Source: an uncultured Caulobacterales bacterium (lineage in GTDB: Bacteria; Pseudomonadota; Alphaproteobacteria; Caulobacterales; Caulobacteraceae). Taken from it: a stretch of 64,000 nucleotides of DNA. How positions within the stretch are numbered: the first letter of the stretch is position 1; every line of letters starts with the position of its first letter. Shown in pieces: positions 43,872 to 53,290 of the stretch. The notes beneath the pieces were generated by a model. The model did not search any database and was not told the DNA's origin. It was given only the letters and a program-made list of their open reading frames with translations. The DNA lies in NCBI GenBank assembly GCA_903837135.1, contig CAILTK010000056.1, positions 1 through 64,000 of the forward strand. Reading direction: 5' to 3'. The translations under genes were made by a program, and so were the position numbers.

Positions 43872-45149
43872 ATGAGCGGATGGCGGAACTGGTCGGGAAG
43901 CGTCGCGGCGAACCCGGAGCGTATCGCGCGGCCGAAGACCGAGACGGAGTTGGCCGGCCTGATCGCGGCCGCCGGCAAGGTGCGGGTGGTCGGCGCCGGC
44001 CACTCCTTCATGCCCCTGTGCGAGACCTCGGGCCTGCTGCTCAACCTTTCGGACTATGAGGGCGTCGTCGACATCGCGCCCGACCGCACGACCGTGTGGG
44101 CGCCCGCCGGCTGGAGCCTTGACCGGCTGACCGCGGCCCTGTGGGCCGAGGGGCTGTCGCTGGTCAACCAGGGCGACGTCAACCCGCAGGCGCTGGCGGG
44201 GGCCATCGCCACCGGCACCCACGGCACGGGGCATGAGCTCGGCAGCCTTTCCACCCAGGCCTGCGGCTTCCGGCTGATGCTGGCGGACGGGCGCGTGGTC
44301 GAGTGCGGGCCGGACCGGAACCGGGACCTCTACGAATGCCAGCGCCTGTCGCTCGGCCTGTTCGGGGTGGCCACCGCCATTCGCATCCACGTCCTGCCGG
44401 GCTACCACCTGGAGGAGCGGGTGGAACGCCGGCCGTTCGCGGAGGTGGCCGAACGGATGGACGAGTTCGCCGCCGCGACCCGCCACATGGAGTTCTTCAT
44501 CTTTCCGTACTCGGACGACGTGATCTTCAAGACGCTTCACCCGGTCCCCGCCGAGGGCGCGTTCACGCCCGCAAACGACATCGACGAGGCGCCCTTCCGC
44601 CTGGCCTGCCAGGTCGGCGCCGCGGTTCCGGCCCTGATCCCCGGCCTGCAGCGTCTGATGATGCGGGTGTCGGGCAAGGCGTCGCGCCGGGTCGGCCCGG
44701 CCTACCAGATCTTTCCGTCGGACCGCTCCATCCGCTTCGAGGAGGTGGAGTACGAGATGCCGCGCGCCGCCGGCATTCCAACCCTGAAGGACGCCATCGC
44801 CCATATCCGCCGGCGCAAGCTGCCCATCGCCTTCCCGTTGGAGTTCCGCCTGACCGCGGCCGACGACATCTGGATGAGTCCGTTCAACCAGGGTCCCGGC
44901 GCCTCGATCTCGTTCCACCAGTACGCGCCGATGGACTGGCGCGGGCCCTTCGCCGAGATCGAAAAGGTGTTCCAGGCCGGCGGCGGCCGCCCGCACTGGG
45001 CCAAGCGCCACACCCTGACCACCGCCGACGTGCACCGGCTCTATCCGCGGACGGCCGACTTCCTTCGCGTCCGCGCCGAGGTCGACCCCGGCCAGAAATT
45101 CGCCAACGCCCATTTGACCGAGCTGTTCGGGTTGGACCCGCTCCGCTAG
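43872..45149 (+). CDS. FAD-linked oxidase, D-arabinono-1,4-lactone oxidase type
   Basis: A 425-aa protein from the ATG at 43872 with GAGAGGGG upstream. The N-terminal PCMH-type FAD domain has VRVVGAGHSFMPL, whose His is the likely covalent FAD attachment site in this family. The C-terminal ALO domain ends PHWAKRHTL, LYPRTADFLRVR and DPGQKFANAHL. Members oxidise sugar lactones or alditols with oxygen. It is cotranscribed with the aldolase-like gene 30 bp later and divergent from a TetR regulator. Confidence 0.9.
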   Translation: MSGWRNWSGSVAANPERIARPKTETELAGLIAAAGKVRVVGAGHSFMPLCETSGLLLNLSDYEGVVDIAPDRTTVWAPAGWSLDRLTAALWAEGLSLVNQGDVNPQALAGAIATGTHGTGHELGSLSTQACGFRLMLADGRVVECGPDRNRDLYECQRLSLGLFGVATAIRIHVLPGYHLEERVERRPFAEVAERMDEFAAATRHMEFFIFPYSDDVIFKTLHPVPAEGAFTPANDIDEAPFRLACQVGAAVPALIPGLQRLMMRVSGKASRRVGPAYQIFPSDRSIRFEEVEYEMPRAAGIPTLKDAIAHIRRRKLPIAFPLEFRLTAADDIWMSPFNQGPGASISFHQYAPMDWRGPFAEIEKVFQAGGGRPHWAKRHTLTTADVHRLYPRTADFLRVRAEVDPGQKFANAHLTELFGLDPLR

Positions 45150-45179
45150 CACAAACCCAGCACAGTCCGGAGACCCCGC

Positions 45180-46322
45180 ATGACCGACGAAGAGCTGCAC
45201 GCCCACCTGATCGGCCGCCAGGGCTCGCGCAAGGCGCTGAACACGCCGGTGCTGGTGATCGAGCTCGACGCCCTGAGCCGCAACATCGCGCGCATGGCTG
45301 AGTTCGCCGCCGCGCACGGGCTGAACCTGCGGCCGCACGCCAAGACCCACAAGAGCCCCGACATCGCCCGGCTGCAGATCGACGCCGGCGCCATCGGCGC
45401 CTGCTGCGCCAAGCTCGGCGAGGCCGAAGCCCTGGCCGACGGCGGGGTCGCGCGAGGCCTGCACATCACCTCGCCCGTGGTCTCGGCGCCGGCGATCGCG
45501 CGGCTGATCGCCCTGAACGCCCGCACCGAAGACCTGATGGTGGTGGTCGACAGTCCGTTGAACGTCGCCGCCCTCGGCGAAGCGGCGAAGGGCGAGACGC
45601 CGCTGCAGGTGATCATCGACATCGACCCCGGCATCCACCGCACCGGCGCCCCTTCGCCCGAGGCCGCCGTCGCCGTGTTCGAGGCGATCAGGGCCGAGCC
45701 GGCGCTGCGCTATAGGGGCGTGCAGTACTATTGCGGCATGCAGCAGCACATCGAGGATTTCGCCCAGCGCAAGGACGCGATCGTCGAGCGGACCGACTAT
45801 CTGCGGCGGGTGATCGCCGCCCTGACCGAGGCCGGCGGCGCGCCCGACATCGTCACCGGCGGCGGCACCGGCACCCACGTCATCGACGCCGAGCTCGGCG
45901 CCTTCACCGAGCTGCAGGTCGGCTCCTACATCTTCATGGACAGCCAGTACCTGGCCTGCGACCTCGTCGGCGAGGGCCGGCCGGCGCCGTTCGAGACCGC
46001 GCTGATGATCGACGCGCGCGTGGTCAGCGCCAACTCTCCGGGCCTGGTCACCCTCGACGCCGGGTTCAAGGCCTTCTCCACCGACGCGGATCAGCCCGTG
46101 CCGATCGCCGGCGCGCCGGCGGGCGCCCTGTACCGTTTCATGGGCGATGAGCACGGGGCCCTGATCGTCGGCGACGCCAAGCCGCCGGCCTTGGCCGACA
46201 TCGTCACTCTGGCCGCGCCGCACTGCGACCCGACCGTCAACCTCTACGACACCTACCACGTGGTGCAGGGCGACACGCTCCGGGCCCTGTGGCCGGTCGC
46301 GGGACGGGGGAAGTCGCGGTAG
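45180..46322 (+). CDS. PLP-dependent D-threonine aldolase/D-serine dehydratase family enzyme
   Basis: A 380-aa fold-type III (alanine racemase-like) protein. The PLP lysine is Lys55 in RPHAKTHKSP; further markers are YYCGMQQHIED, the phosphate loop VTGGGTGTH, and the C-terminal metal site in GDEHG and APHCDPTVNLYD. The family cleaves D-beta-hydroxy-amino acids (to glycine plus aldehyde) or dehydrates D-serine, using PLP and a divalent cation. Its stop codon abuts the stop of the convergent gene at 46323. Pairing with a lactone oxidase is unusual; the common substrate is unclear. Confidence 0.9.
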   Translation: MTDEELHAHLIGRQGSRKALNTPVLVIELDALSRNIARMAEFAAAHGLNLRPHAKTHKSPDIARLQIDAGAIGACCAKLGEAEALADGGVARGLHITSPVVSAPAIARLIALNARTEDLMVVVDSPLNVAALGEAAKGETPLQVIIDIDPGIHRTGAPSPEAAVAVFEAIRAEPALRYRGVQYYCGMQQHIEDFAQRKDAIVERTDYLRRVIAALTEAGGAPDIVTGGGTGTHVIDAELGAFTELQVGSYIFMDSQYLACDLVGEGRPAPFETALMIDARVVSANSPGLVTLDAGFKAFSTDADQPVPIAGAPAGALYRFMGDEHGALIVGDAKPPALADIVTLAAPHCDPTVNLYDTYHVVQGDTLRALWPVAGRGKSR

Positions 46323-47969
46323 CTATCGCCCCGCCACCCGCTTCCACGCGCCCCGCTTGCCCAGGTCGGACAGCACTTCGCGGGCGGCGTTGTGGCCGGG
46401 GGCGCCGGTGACGCCGCCGCCGGGGTGGGTCCCGGCGCCGCACTGGTAGAGGCCCTTGATCGGCGTGCGGTAGCTGCCGTGGCCGAGCACCGGGCGGGCG
46501 CTGAACATCTGGTCGAGCGACAGGGCGCCGTGCATGATGTCGCCGCCGACCAGGCCGAACACGCGCTCGAGGTCGAGCGGCGACAGCACCTGGCGGCCAA
46601 GCACGCTGGCCTTGAACCCCGGCGCCCAGCGCTCGACCGTGTCGATCATCAGCTCGGCGACCTCGTCCCGGCAGTCGTCCCAGGTTCGCCCGCCCGAAAG
46701 CTGGGGCGCGACCTGCTGGCAGAACAGGCTGGCCACGTGCCGGCCGGGCGGGGCCAGGCTGTCGTCGAGGGTCGAGGGGATCAGCATCTCGACGATCGGT
46801 TCGCGCGACCAGCCATGGGAGCGCGCGTCGGCGTAGGCCCGGTCCATATAGGCCAGCGAGGGGGCGATGATGATGCCGCCGGTCAGATGGTCGCCGGCCT
46901 CGGGCAGGCAGGTGAAGCGCGGCAAGTCTGACAAGGCCAGGTTCATGCGGAAGGTGCCCGAGCCCACCCGATAGCGGCCGACCCGCTCGCGGAAGTCGGC
47001 CGGCAGCGCCTCCGGATCGACGATCCCGCCGCCGAACAGCAGTTTGGGGTTGAGGTTTGAGACCACCGTCCGCGCCCTGAACACCGCGCCGGCCTCGGTC
47101 ACGGCGCCCGCCGCCCGGCCGTTCTCGACCAGGAGTTCGCGCACCGGCGCGTCCGTGTGGATCTCCACCCCGGCCTCGCCGCAGGCCGCGGCCATGGCCT
47201 GGGTGATCGCGCCCATGCCGCCGACCGCGTGGCCCCAGGCCCCCTTCTTGCCGTTCACCTCGCCGAACACATGGTGCAGCAGCACATAGGCGGAGCCCGG
47301 CGTGTAGGGTGAGGCGTAGTTGCCGACCACGCCGTCGAAACCGAACGCGGCCTTGATCGGCGCGCTTTCGAACCATCCATCGAGCCAGTCGCCGGCCGAC
47401 TGGGAGAACAGGGCCAGAAGATCGCGCCGGCCGGTGAGGTCGAGCTTCGACAATCGCCGCCCCACGGCGGCGCTCTTGATCAGCTCGCGCAGGGCCTCGA
47501 TCCCGCCGCCGCCGGATCGCTCATCGCTCGGCAGGTTGGGCGGCGTCTCCAGCACCAGGGCGCGGACCACGTCGGCGATGGCTTCCAGCCGCTCTCCGTA
47601 GGCGTCGAGCCGTTCGGCGTCTCGGGCCGAGTATTTAGCGGTTTCGGCCTTGGTGCGGCCCTCGCCGACGATGAAATATTCATGGTCGCTGATCGGCAGG
47701 AAGTTGGCGACCTTGCGCTCCAGGATCCTGAGGCCGTGGCCGGGCAGATCCATATCGCGGATCACCTTGGGGTTCAGGAGCGAGACCGTGTAGCTGGCTG
47801 TCGAATTGCGGAAGCCCGGATGGAACTCCTCGGTCACCGCCGCGCCGCCGACCACGCCGCGCCGCTCCAGCACCGTCACCTTCAACCCGGCGCGGGCCAG
47901 ATAGAAGGCGCAGACCAGGCCGTTGTGGCCGCCGCCGATCAGCACGACATCGCTTTGGTGGGAGTTCAT
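46323..47969 (-). CDS. PYROXD2/phytoene-desaturase-like FAD-dependent oxidoreductase
   Basis: A 548-aa protein with FAD Rossmann motif IGGGHNGLVCAFYLA (residues about 11-25) and VTVLERRGVVGGAAVTEEF. The C-terminal FAD block is LYQCGAGTHPGGGVTGAPGH, characteristic of the PYROXD2 group of carotenoid-desaturase-like oxidoreductases. No carotenoid genes are nearby, so desaturation or oxidation of another hydrophobic substrate is more likely. It follows the Rieske oxygenase gene by 52 bp on the same strand and is probably its operon partner. Confidence 0.88.
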   Translation of the reverse strand: MNSHQSDVVLIGGGHNGLVCAFYLARAGLKVTVLERRGVVGGAAVTEEFHPGFRNSTASYTVSLLNPKVIRDMDLPGHGLRILERKVANFLPISDHEYFIVGEGRTKAETAKYSARDAERLDAYGERLEAIADVVRALVLETPPNLPSDERSGGGGIEALRELIKSAAVGRRLSKLDLTGRRDLLALFSQSAGDWLDGWFESAPIKAAFGFDGVVGNYASPYTPGSAYVLLHHVFGEVNGKKGAWGHAVGGMGAITQAMAAACGEAGVEIHTDAPVRELLVENGRAAGAVTEAGAVFRARTVVSNLNPKLLFGGGIVDPEALPADFRERVGRYRVGSGTFRMNLALSDLPRFTCLPEAGDHLTGGIIIAPSLAYMDRAYADARSHGWSREPIVEMLIPSTLDDSLAPPGRHVASLFCQQVAPQLSGGRTWDDCRDEVAELMIDTVERWAPGFKASVLGRQVLSPLDLERVFGLVGGDIMHGALSLDQMFSARPVLGHGSYRTPIKGLYQCGAGTHPGGGVTGAPGHNAAREVLSDLGKRGAWKRVAGR

Positions 47970-48021
47970 CGGGGACCGTCGGTTTTGATTTCGGCGTGAA
48001 GAGCAAGGGTCAACGCCGACC

Positions 48022-49149
48022 TCAAGCCGTCGCAGCTGGTGAACGCCGCAGGTTCGCCTCCGGGATCAGCTCGCGCAGGCGGCGGGCGAAGCTGGCCATG
48101 CACACCTCCTCGGGCGAGAGCGGGCCGGTGGTGTAGCTGGACGAGGCCATGCCGGCCTGCACCCGGGCGATCAGCACCGTGTCCTCGGCGTTGACCTGCC
48201 GGTTGATCCGCCAGTTCAGATAGCGCGCCGCCCTGGTCTCGCGGCGGGCGTCGGCGCGGGCGTAGGGGATCTCGCGGATCAGGGTCTCGGTAGCCGAAAT
48301 GGGGATGAACTGCATGAAGTCGACCTGATCCGGATAGACGTCGAAGGCCAGGTTCGGCCAGAGCTTGTAGTAGCTCCAGGTACGGCGGTCCCCGGGCGCC
48401 AGATGCTCGAATCCCGGCAGCAGGGCCTGGTAACGCCGCTCCGACCAGGAGAACGCCGCGTCGGCGCCGACCACGCCCGACATCTTGTCGACCCAGGGCT
48501 GGGCCTCGATGGCGTAGGTTCCGCCGAACAGGCGCGACAGGCCAGGGTGCGCCACCGGGATGTGCAGGCCGTCGGCGTAGTTGTCGGCGATGTTCTTCCA
48601 ATTCACCGGCCGGGGCCGCAGCACCACCCGCCCCTGCGGAACCAGGTCCTCGAAGCTGTGCGGCGCGATCTCGGCCTCGTAGGGGGCCATCATCTCGGCC
48701 ACCGACGGCAGGCCGGGGGCGAAGCGCACGAACACGAAGCCGCGCCAGATCTCCTGCTCGACCGGAATCAGGCCGTGCGCGCCAAGGTCGATGTCGCCAA
48801 ACCCCTGCCAGCGCGGGACGGCGCTCAGCGTCCCGTCGAGGCCATAGCTCCAGGCGTGATAGGGACAGACCAGCCGGCCGCCGCAGGCGCCCTTGTCGCC
48901 GTCGGCCACACGCGAGGCCCGATGCCGGCAGACGTTGTGGAAGCTGCGCACCACGCCGTCCTCGCCGCGGACGGTCACGACCTTCTCGTCGAGGAAATCC
49001 AGCGTGTGGTAGTCGCCGGCCTCCGGCACGTCGTTGCGGTGGCAGACGATCTGCCAGGCCTGGCGGAACACCTTGGCCTTCTCCAGCGCGAAGAAGCCCT
49101 CGTCGCGATAGAGCCACGCCGGCAGGCTTTCGGTGATCGCGTCGCGCAT
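48022..49149 (-). CDS. Rieske non-heme iron oxygenase, alpha subunit
   Basis: A 375-aa protein from the ATG at 49149, preceded by ggaggggaggg. The Rieske cluster ligands are in NVCRHRASR and LVCPYHAWSYGLDG (C-x-H and C-x-x-H). The mononuclear iron motif is NYADGLHIPVAHPG (His, His) with the bridging Asp just before. It resembles the carnitine/choline monooxygenase-like and other single-component oxygenases more than naphthalene-type dioxygenases, as no beta subunit is present. A reductase must come from elsewhere. Cotranscribed with the PYROXD2-like gene. Confidence 0.92.
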   Translation of the reverse strand: MRDAITESLPAWLYRDEGFFALEKAKVFRQAWQIVCHRNDVPEAGDYHTLDFLDEKVVTVRGEDGVVRSFHNVCRHRASRVADGDKGACGGRLVCPYHAWSYGLDGTLSAVPRWQGFGDIDLGAHGLIPVEQEIWRGFVFVRFAPGLPSVAEMMAPYEAEIAPHSFEDLVPQGRVVLRPRPVNWKNIADNYADGLHIPVAHPGLSRLFGGTYAIEAQPWVDKMSGVVGADAAFSWSERRYQALLPGFEHLAPGDRRTWSYYKLWPNLAFDVYPDQVDFMQFIPISATETLIREIPYARADARRETRAARYLNWRINRQVNAEDTVLIARVQAGMASSSYTTGPLSPEEVCMASFARRLRELIPEANLRRSPAATA

Positions 49150-49247
49150 GGTCCCTCCCCTCCGCGCAGCGGTCGGGCCAAGCGGCGGACCTGTCAAGCG
49201 GGTCGCTGCGCGCGGCAGGCTTGCCGCCACGCCATCTGCCCCCTCTA

Positions 49248-49280
49248 CCGCTCATCCCGGCGGAATGCCGGGATGAGCGG
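49248..49280. repeat. Short palindromic copy of the cgctcatcccggc repeat
   Basis: Arms 49248-49261 and 49267-49280 are perfect reverse complements (14 bp) around a 5-base loop ggaat. It is a compact member of the family seen at 2080-2202, here in the gap between two divergent genes. Confidence 0.8.
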
Positions 49281-49347
49281 AATAATAGGTGCGATCGCTC
49301 GAACGTCTTGAAGGCTGATATACTTCTCGAAACAAGCGGAGCGCGCC

Positions 49348-50082
49348 ATGAACGACACCGACTTCACCGGCAAGAGCGTGCTCGTCGTCGGCGGCTCGAG
49401 CGGGATCGGCAACGGGGTCGCCCACGGCTTCCGCCGGCGCGGCGCGGACGTCCATGTATGGGGCACGCGCGCTTTCGCTGCCGACTATGACGGCGTCGAG
49501 GGCTCGGACCTGACCGGCCTCGGCTACACCTGTGTCGACGTCGGCGATCCGGACCGGATCGACGTCGCGCCCCCGCCCTTTCCCACGCTCGACGTGCTGG
49601 TGCTGTGCCAGGGCACGGTGGTCTACAAACGCGGCGAGTTCGAGCGGCAGGGCTGGGACCGGGTGATGGCGGTGAATCTCGACAGCCTGATGCACGTCTG
49701 CCGCAAATTCCACGCCCTGCTGAAGGCGAGCCGCGGCTCCATAATCATCGTCAGCTCAATCTCCGGCTTCAGCGCCAACAAGGGCAATCCGGCCTATGCC
49801 GCATCGAAAGCCGGCGCGGTGAGCCTGACCCGCACCCTCGGCCAAGCCTGGGCTCCCGACGGCATCCGGGTGAACGGCCTGGCGCCCGGCCTCGTCGACA
49901 CCAAGCTGACCAAGGTCACCACCGAGCATCCCCAGCGCCGCGAGGCCGCGCTGGCCGCCATTCCGGCGGGGCGGATGGGCCTGCCCGAGGATATGGCCGG
50001 CGCCGCGATCTTCCTCGCTTCGCCCCTCGCCGGCTACGTCAACGGCCAGACCCTGATCGTCGACGGCGGACTGTCGCTGTAG
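49348..50082 (+). CDS. Short-chain dehydrogenase/reductase (SDR)
   Basis: A 244-aa SDR: VVGGSSGIGNG cofactor motif (residues about 13-20), Ser in IIIVSSISG, YAASKAG with the catalytic Tyr and Lys, VNGLAPGLVDTKL, and the C-terminal GQTLIVDGGLSL. The usual NNAG is replaced by LCQGTV. It has no close operon partner; the divergent Rieske gene starts 198 bp away across the palindromic repeat. Confidence 0.9.
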   Translation: MNDTDFTGKSVLVVGGSSGIGNGVAHGFRRRGADVHVWGTRAFAADYDGVEGSDLTGLGYTCVDVGDPDRIDVAPPPFPTLDVLVLCQGTVVYKRGEFERQGWDRVMAVNLDSLMHVCRKFHALLKASRGSIIIVSSISGFSANKGNPAYAASKAGAVSLTRTLGQAWAPDGIRVNGLAPGLVDTKLTKVTTEHPQRREAALAAIPAGRMGLPEDMAGAAIFLASPLAGYVNGQTLIVDGGLSL

Positions 50083-50224
50083 ACGCGCGGGATCTGTCCC
50101 CAGGGCCCGGGAGATCCGCGCCTTTCGCGCCGGCGCGGAGGTTCTATGTTAGGCAGGCTTCGGAGATCAGGCCCGCCTGGCGGGTTCCGCCCGTGGGAGC
50201 CGAGGACGTGGGAGAGAAGGACGC

Positions 50225-51133
50225 ATGACCAGGGATCAGCCCACCGAGGCGCCGGTCCGTGTCGAAGACGCGCCGAGGCCCACCACGGCCAGGCTCGTGG
50301 AGAACGATACGGAGATCTTCATCGATGGGGATTTCTACATGTCGGTCCTGCGGGAAATCCACCTGCGGTCGGAGCCGAAGAGCTATTTCGAAATCGGCGC
50401 CTTGTTCGGCGACACCTTGCGTCAGGCGTCCTGCCCCGCGGTCGCGGTGGATCCCCACTTTCAGCTCCGCCAGGACGCGCCCCTGAATCTCGAACAGGTC
50501 ACGCTGCGCGAGATGACCAGCGACGACTACTTCGCCAGCCACGACCCCATCAAGGATCTTGGTCGCAGTATTGATCTCGCCTTCCTCGACGGCATGCATG
50601 AATTCCCATTCCTGCTCCGCGACTTCATCAACACTGAGAAGTATTGCCATCGCCGATCGATCATCGCCATGCACGACTGCATTCCGCTCGATTGCCATAT
50701 GACGCGGCTGTTCAGGGACATGGCGGTGGAGCGGCCGACCAACCATCCGGGCTGCTGGGCGGGCGACGTATGGAAGATGATCCCGGTGCTGCGAAGGTAC
50801 CGCCCCGACCTCGAGATCAGCTGCCTCAACGCCGCGCCGACGGGTTTGGCGATCTGTCGAAACGTCGATCCGCACAGCACGGTGCTGGCCGACAACTACG
50901 ACGCGATCCTGGCGGAGTGGGAGACCGTAAGGCTGGAGGACTTCGGTATCGCCAACCTGTTCGCCGCCGCTCGAATCCAGCCGGTGGAGGCATGGTTGCC
51001 CGGCCTGCGCCGTTTTCATGGCCCCAACAGGCTCCGCCAGCTTCGCGCCGCGCTGAGACCCCGACGCCGCATCCTGCAGGCGATATCGGCGCTCGGGCTC
51101 ACCAGGCCGCCCGAACGCCCCCGCGCGGTCTGA
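50225..51133 (+). CDS. Class I SAM-dependent methyltransferase-like protein
   Basis: A 302-aa protein. The motif I equivalent is SYFEIGALFGDTLRQ (about 58-72), followed by VAVDPHF (acidic end of strand 2), DLAFLDGMHEFPFLLRDF (motif of the Methyltransf_24 type, acting near a metal) and SIIAMHDCIP. These are features of O-methyltransferase-like proteins often found with glycan or surface polymer genes. The C-terminal 60 residues are Arg-rich. The natural substrate is unknown. Preceded by GAGAAGGA. Confidence 0.75.
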   Translation: MTRDQPTEAPVRVEDAPRPTTARLVENDTEIFIDGDFYMSVLREIHLRSEPKSYFEIGALFGDTLRQASCPAVAVDPHFQLRQDAPLNLEQVTLREMTSDDYFASHDPIKDLGRSIDLAFLDGMHEFPFLLRDFINTEKYCHRRSIIAMHDCIPLDCHMTRLFRDMAVERPTNHPGCWAGDVWKMIPVLRRYRPDLEISCLNAAPTGLAICRNVDPHSTVLADNYDAILAEWETVRLEDFGIANLFAAARIQPVEAWLPGLRRFHGPNRLRQLRAALRPRRRILQAISALGLTRPPERPRAV

Positions 51134-51235
51134 CCGCGTCCGGCGTTAAGCCGTTCACTCGACGGTTGAGACGGCGCCGGAGATGAGGCGGTGGCGGCGA
51201 GCCGGCGAGAGCCGCCGCGTTTTCCGCGCGACGCC

Positions 51236-52042
51236 CTAGGTCAGCTCGTCGGTGAAGACTTCGAACCGGACCAGCTCCGCCGAGCCGAAGGTCGTGGCGA
51301 TCGCCACATCGGTGGCGTCGCGGCCATAGCCCATCATCAGCCGACCGACCCGAGGCCCGCCGTGCCGCGCGTCGAAGGTATGCCAGCGATCGCCGAGATA
51401 GACCTGGAACCAGGCGCTGAAATCCATCGGCGAATCGCTCAGCGGGACACCGATGTCGCCAAGGTAACCGGTGCAATAGCGGGCCGGAATGTTCATGCAG
51501 CGGCAGAAGGCCACCGCCAGATGGGCGAAGTCGCGGCAGACGCCGACCTGTTCCTGGTGCGCCTCGTGCGCGGTGCGGGTCGGCCGCGCGGTCGGATAGC
51601 CGAACGTGATGCGCTCATGCACGTACTTCACGATCGCCTCGACCCGGCCCCAGCCCGGCGGCACGTGGCCGAACAGCGACCAGGCCGTGCTGACCAGGAT
51701 ATCGGTCTCGCAGTAGCGGCTGCCGAGCAGAAAGACGACCGCTTCGTCGGGCAGGTCGGCGACCGGCAGTTGCGGCGCGTCCGGCGACGCGGGATCCAGC
51801 ACACCGGGGTCTTCGACGACGAAGTCGGCCGAGAAGGTGGTGAGCCCGGGCGCCATCAGCGCCCGGGTGCAGACGTTGCCGAAGCTGTCGAGGTACTGAC
51901 GCATGGGAACGGGCGGATCGGAGACCAACACCTGCGGCGTCACCAGGTCCGCCTCGCGTTCGGGGCGCAGGTTCACCATGAGCAGCACCGGCGCCGGATG
52001 GGTGCACTCGAAGCCGATATTGAAGCCGGTCCTGATCTGCAT
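51236..52042 (-). CDS. Transglutaminase-like protein with substituted catalytic histidine
   Basis: A 268-aa protein. The transglutaminase core has the nucleophile in VGVCRDFAHLAVAFCR (near residue 170) and the Asp in HTFDARHGG. The catalytic His of the usual H-A-W motif is Ser here (DFSAWFQVYL), although the surrounding block DRWHTFDARHGGPRVGR is well kept. The neighbouring paralogue keeps its His. These cytoplasmic bacterial proteins are mostly of unknown function; some act as peptidases. It lies downstream of the second transglutaminase gene on the same strand (88 bp). Confidence 0.82.
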   Translation of the reverse strand: MQIRTGFNIGFECTHPAPVLLMVNLRPEREADLVTPQVLVSDPPVPMRQYLDSFGNVCTRALMAPGLTTFSADFVVEDPGVLDPASPDAPQLPVADLPDEAVVFLLGSRYCETDILVSTAWSLFGHVPPGWGRVEAIVKYVHERITFGYPTARPTRTAHEAHQEQVGVCRDFAHLAVAFCRCMNIPARYCTGYLGDIGVPLSDSPMDFSAWFQVYLGDRWHTFDARHGGPRVGRLMMGYGRDATDVAIATTFGSAELVRFEVFTDELT

Positions 52043-52130
52043 TCTACTCCTGACGCCCGGAGGGCGGCCCGCCGGGGCGGCCGATCCCCCCCTTAGTTCT
52101 GGCCAGCGCCCTGAACGGCGACCGGTAACG

Positions 52131-53036
52131 TCAGGCGGCCTTGCGGGTTGCAGACCGGTCGTTGAGTTCGACCTCCACGGTCATATCGAGAAAGTCCTCG
52201 GCGGCCCCGTCCCAAACGCCGGAAAGCGGCGCCGCCTGTTGCGGGTCGCGCGAGACGGCGACGCGCACCAGGTCCTGGTTGCCGATGATGCCGTTGGTCG
52301 GATCGAATTCGACCCAGCCGCAACTCGGCAGGTAGACCTGGGCCCAGGCGTGCGTGTGTCCGCCGCCGACCCGTGCGCCCGGCCCATCCTGTGACGGGCT
52401 GTAGACGTAGCCGGATACGAACCGGGCCGCGAGGCCGAGGCTGCGCGCCGCCTCCATCATCAGGACCGCGAAGTCGCGGCACGTTCCCGTGCCGAGCGCC
52501 AGGGTCTCGGCCGGCGTCTGCGTCCGGCCGTCGAACCGCTTGGCGTAGGAGAAGGTCTCGTGGATGTCGCGCGTCATGTCGGCGAGCAGGGCGGCGATCG
52601 GCGTCGCGCCGTTCCAGCGCATGAACCGGCGGCTGAACGCCTCTACCCGCCGCTCCGGATCCGGATAGTGGCGTTCGATCGAACGCAGCAGGTCGGGCAT
52701 GTCCTCCGACGCATAGGCGAACGGGAAGGTGGCGCCGAGGGGCGAGATCTTCTCCTGCGCGTCCGCAAGCGGAGCCGACGGCCTGTGCTCGAGCACCACC
52801 CGGCTCTCGAAGCTGAGATGATCCGACGGCTGGTCGAACTCGGCGATGCCGACGCTGTTGCCGAACACGTCCTGCACATACCGCAGGCGGCTTGGGGCCG
52901 GATCGATGAACAGGTCCTGCGAAACGACGTGCTGGTCATAGCTCTCGCGAGGACGGAACATCATGCGATGTTCGCCGAACCGGACCGGCTTGCGGTAGCG
53001 GTAAACCGTCAGATGTCGGATTTCCAACGTAGCCAT
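52131..53036 (-). CDS. Transglutaminase-like cysteine protease family protein
   Basis: A 301-aa protein from the ATG at 53036; a Met 13 codons upstream is possible. An N-terminal beta-sheet domain (LEIRHLTVYRYRKPVRFGEHR) precedes the core with a full triad: Cys in GTGTCRDFAVLMMEAAR, His in HTHAWAQVYLP, and Asp in VEFDPTNG. It should therefore be active, unlike the neighbour at 51236. The paired arrangement suggests a heteromeric or linked role, often found near circular ATP-grasp/alpha-E genes in other genomes, which are not seen here. Confidence 0.87.
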   Translation of the reverse strand: MATLEIRHLTVYRYRKPVRFGEHRMMFRPRESYDQHVVSQDLFIDPAPSRLRYVQDVFGNSVGIAEFDQPSDHLSFESRVVLEHRPSAPLADAQEKISPLGATFPFAYASEDMPDLLRSIERHYPDPERRVEAFSRRFMRWNGATPIAALLADMTRDIHETFSYAKRFDGRTQTPAETLALGTGTCRDFAVLMMEAARSLGLAARFVSGYVYSPSQDGPGARVGGGHTHAWAQVYLPSCGWVEFDPTNGIIGNQDLVRVAVSRDPQQAAPLSGVWDGAAEDFLDMTVEVELNDRSATRKAA

Positions 53037-53290
53037 GGCGACAGACTTAACCTGATCCGCTTGTGATTCGTTCATGCGACTTGTTGAACCAGGCGAGGCC
53101 GGCCCGGCGATCGCCTAGGAATTGGGCAGAACTGGCGCGCTTCTGATCGTGCGCGACCAGGGCGGGGGGAATGGCTCCCGGTTTCTCGGCGTCCTCGGCG
53201 GGTCGCCGGAGGCTTTCGGAGGGGCGCGCGAAGCGGGCTTCTCTCCGCGATCTCTGCGGTTATCCTGGCGCGCGACACACGGGGACACGC

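Noticed and set aside
43449-46259. A 936-aa open frame on the minus strand opposite the lactone oxidase and aldolase genes
   Set aside because: It is Val/Gly/Asp/His/Arg-rich without domains, and lies antisense to two clear genes; long antisense frames are expected with high GC at third codon positions.
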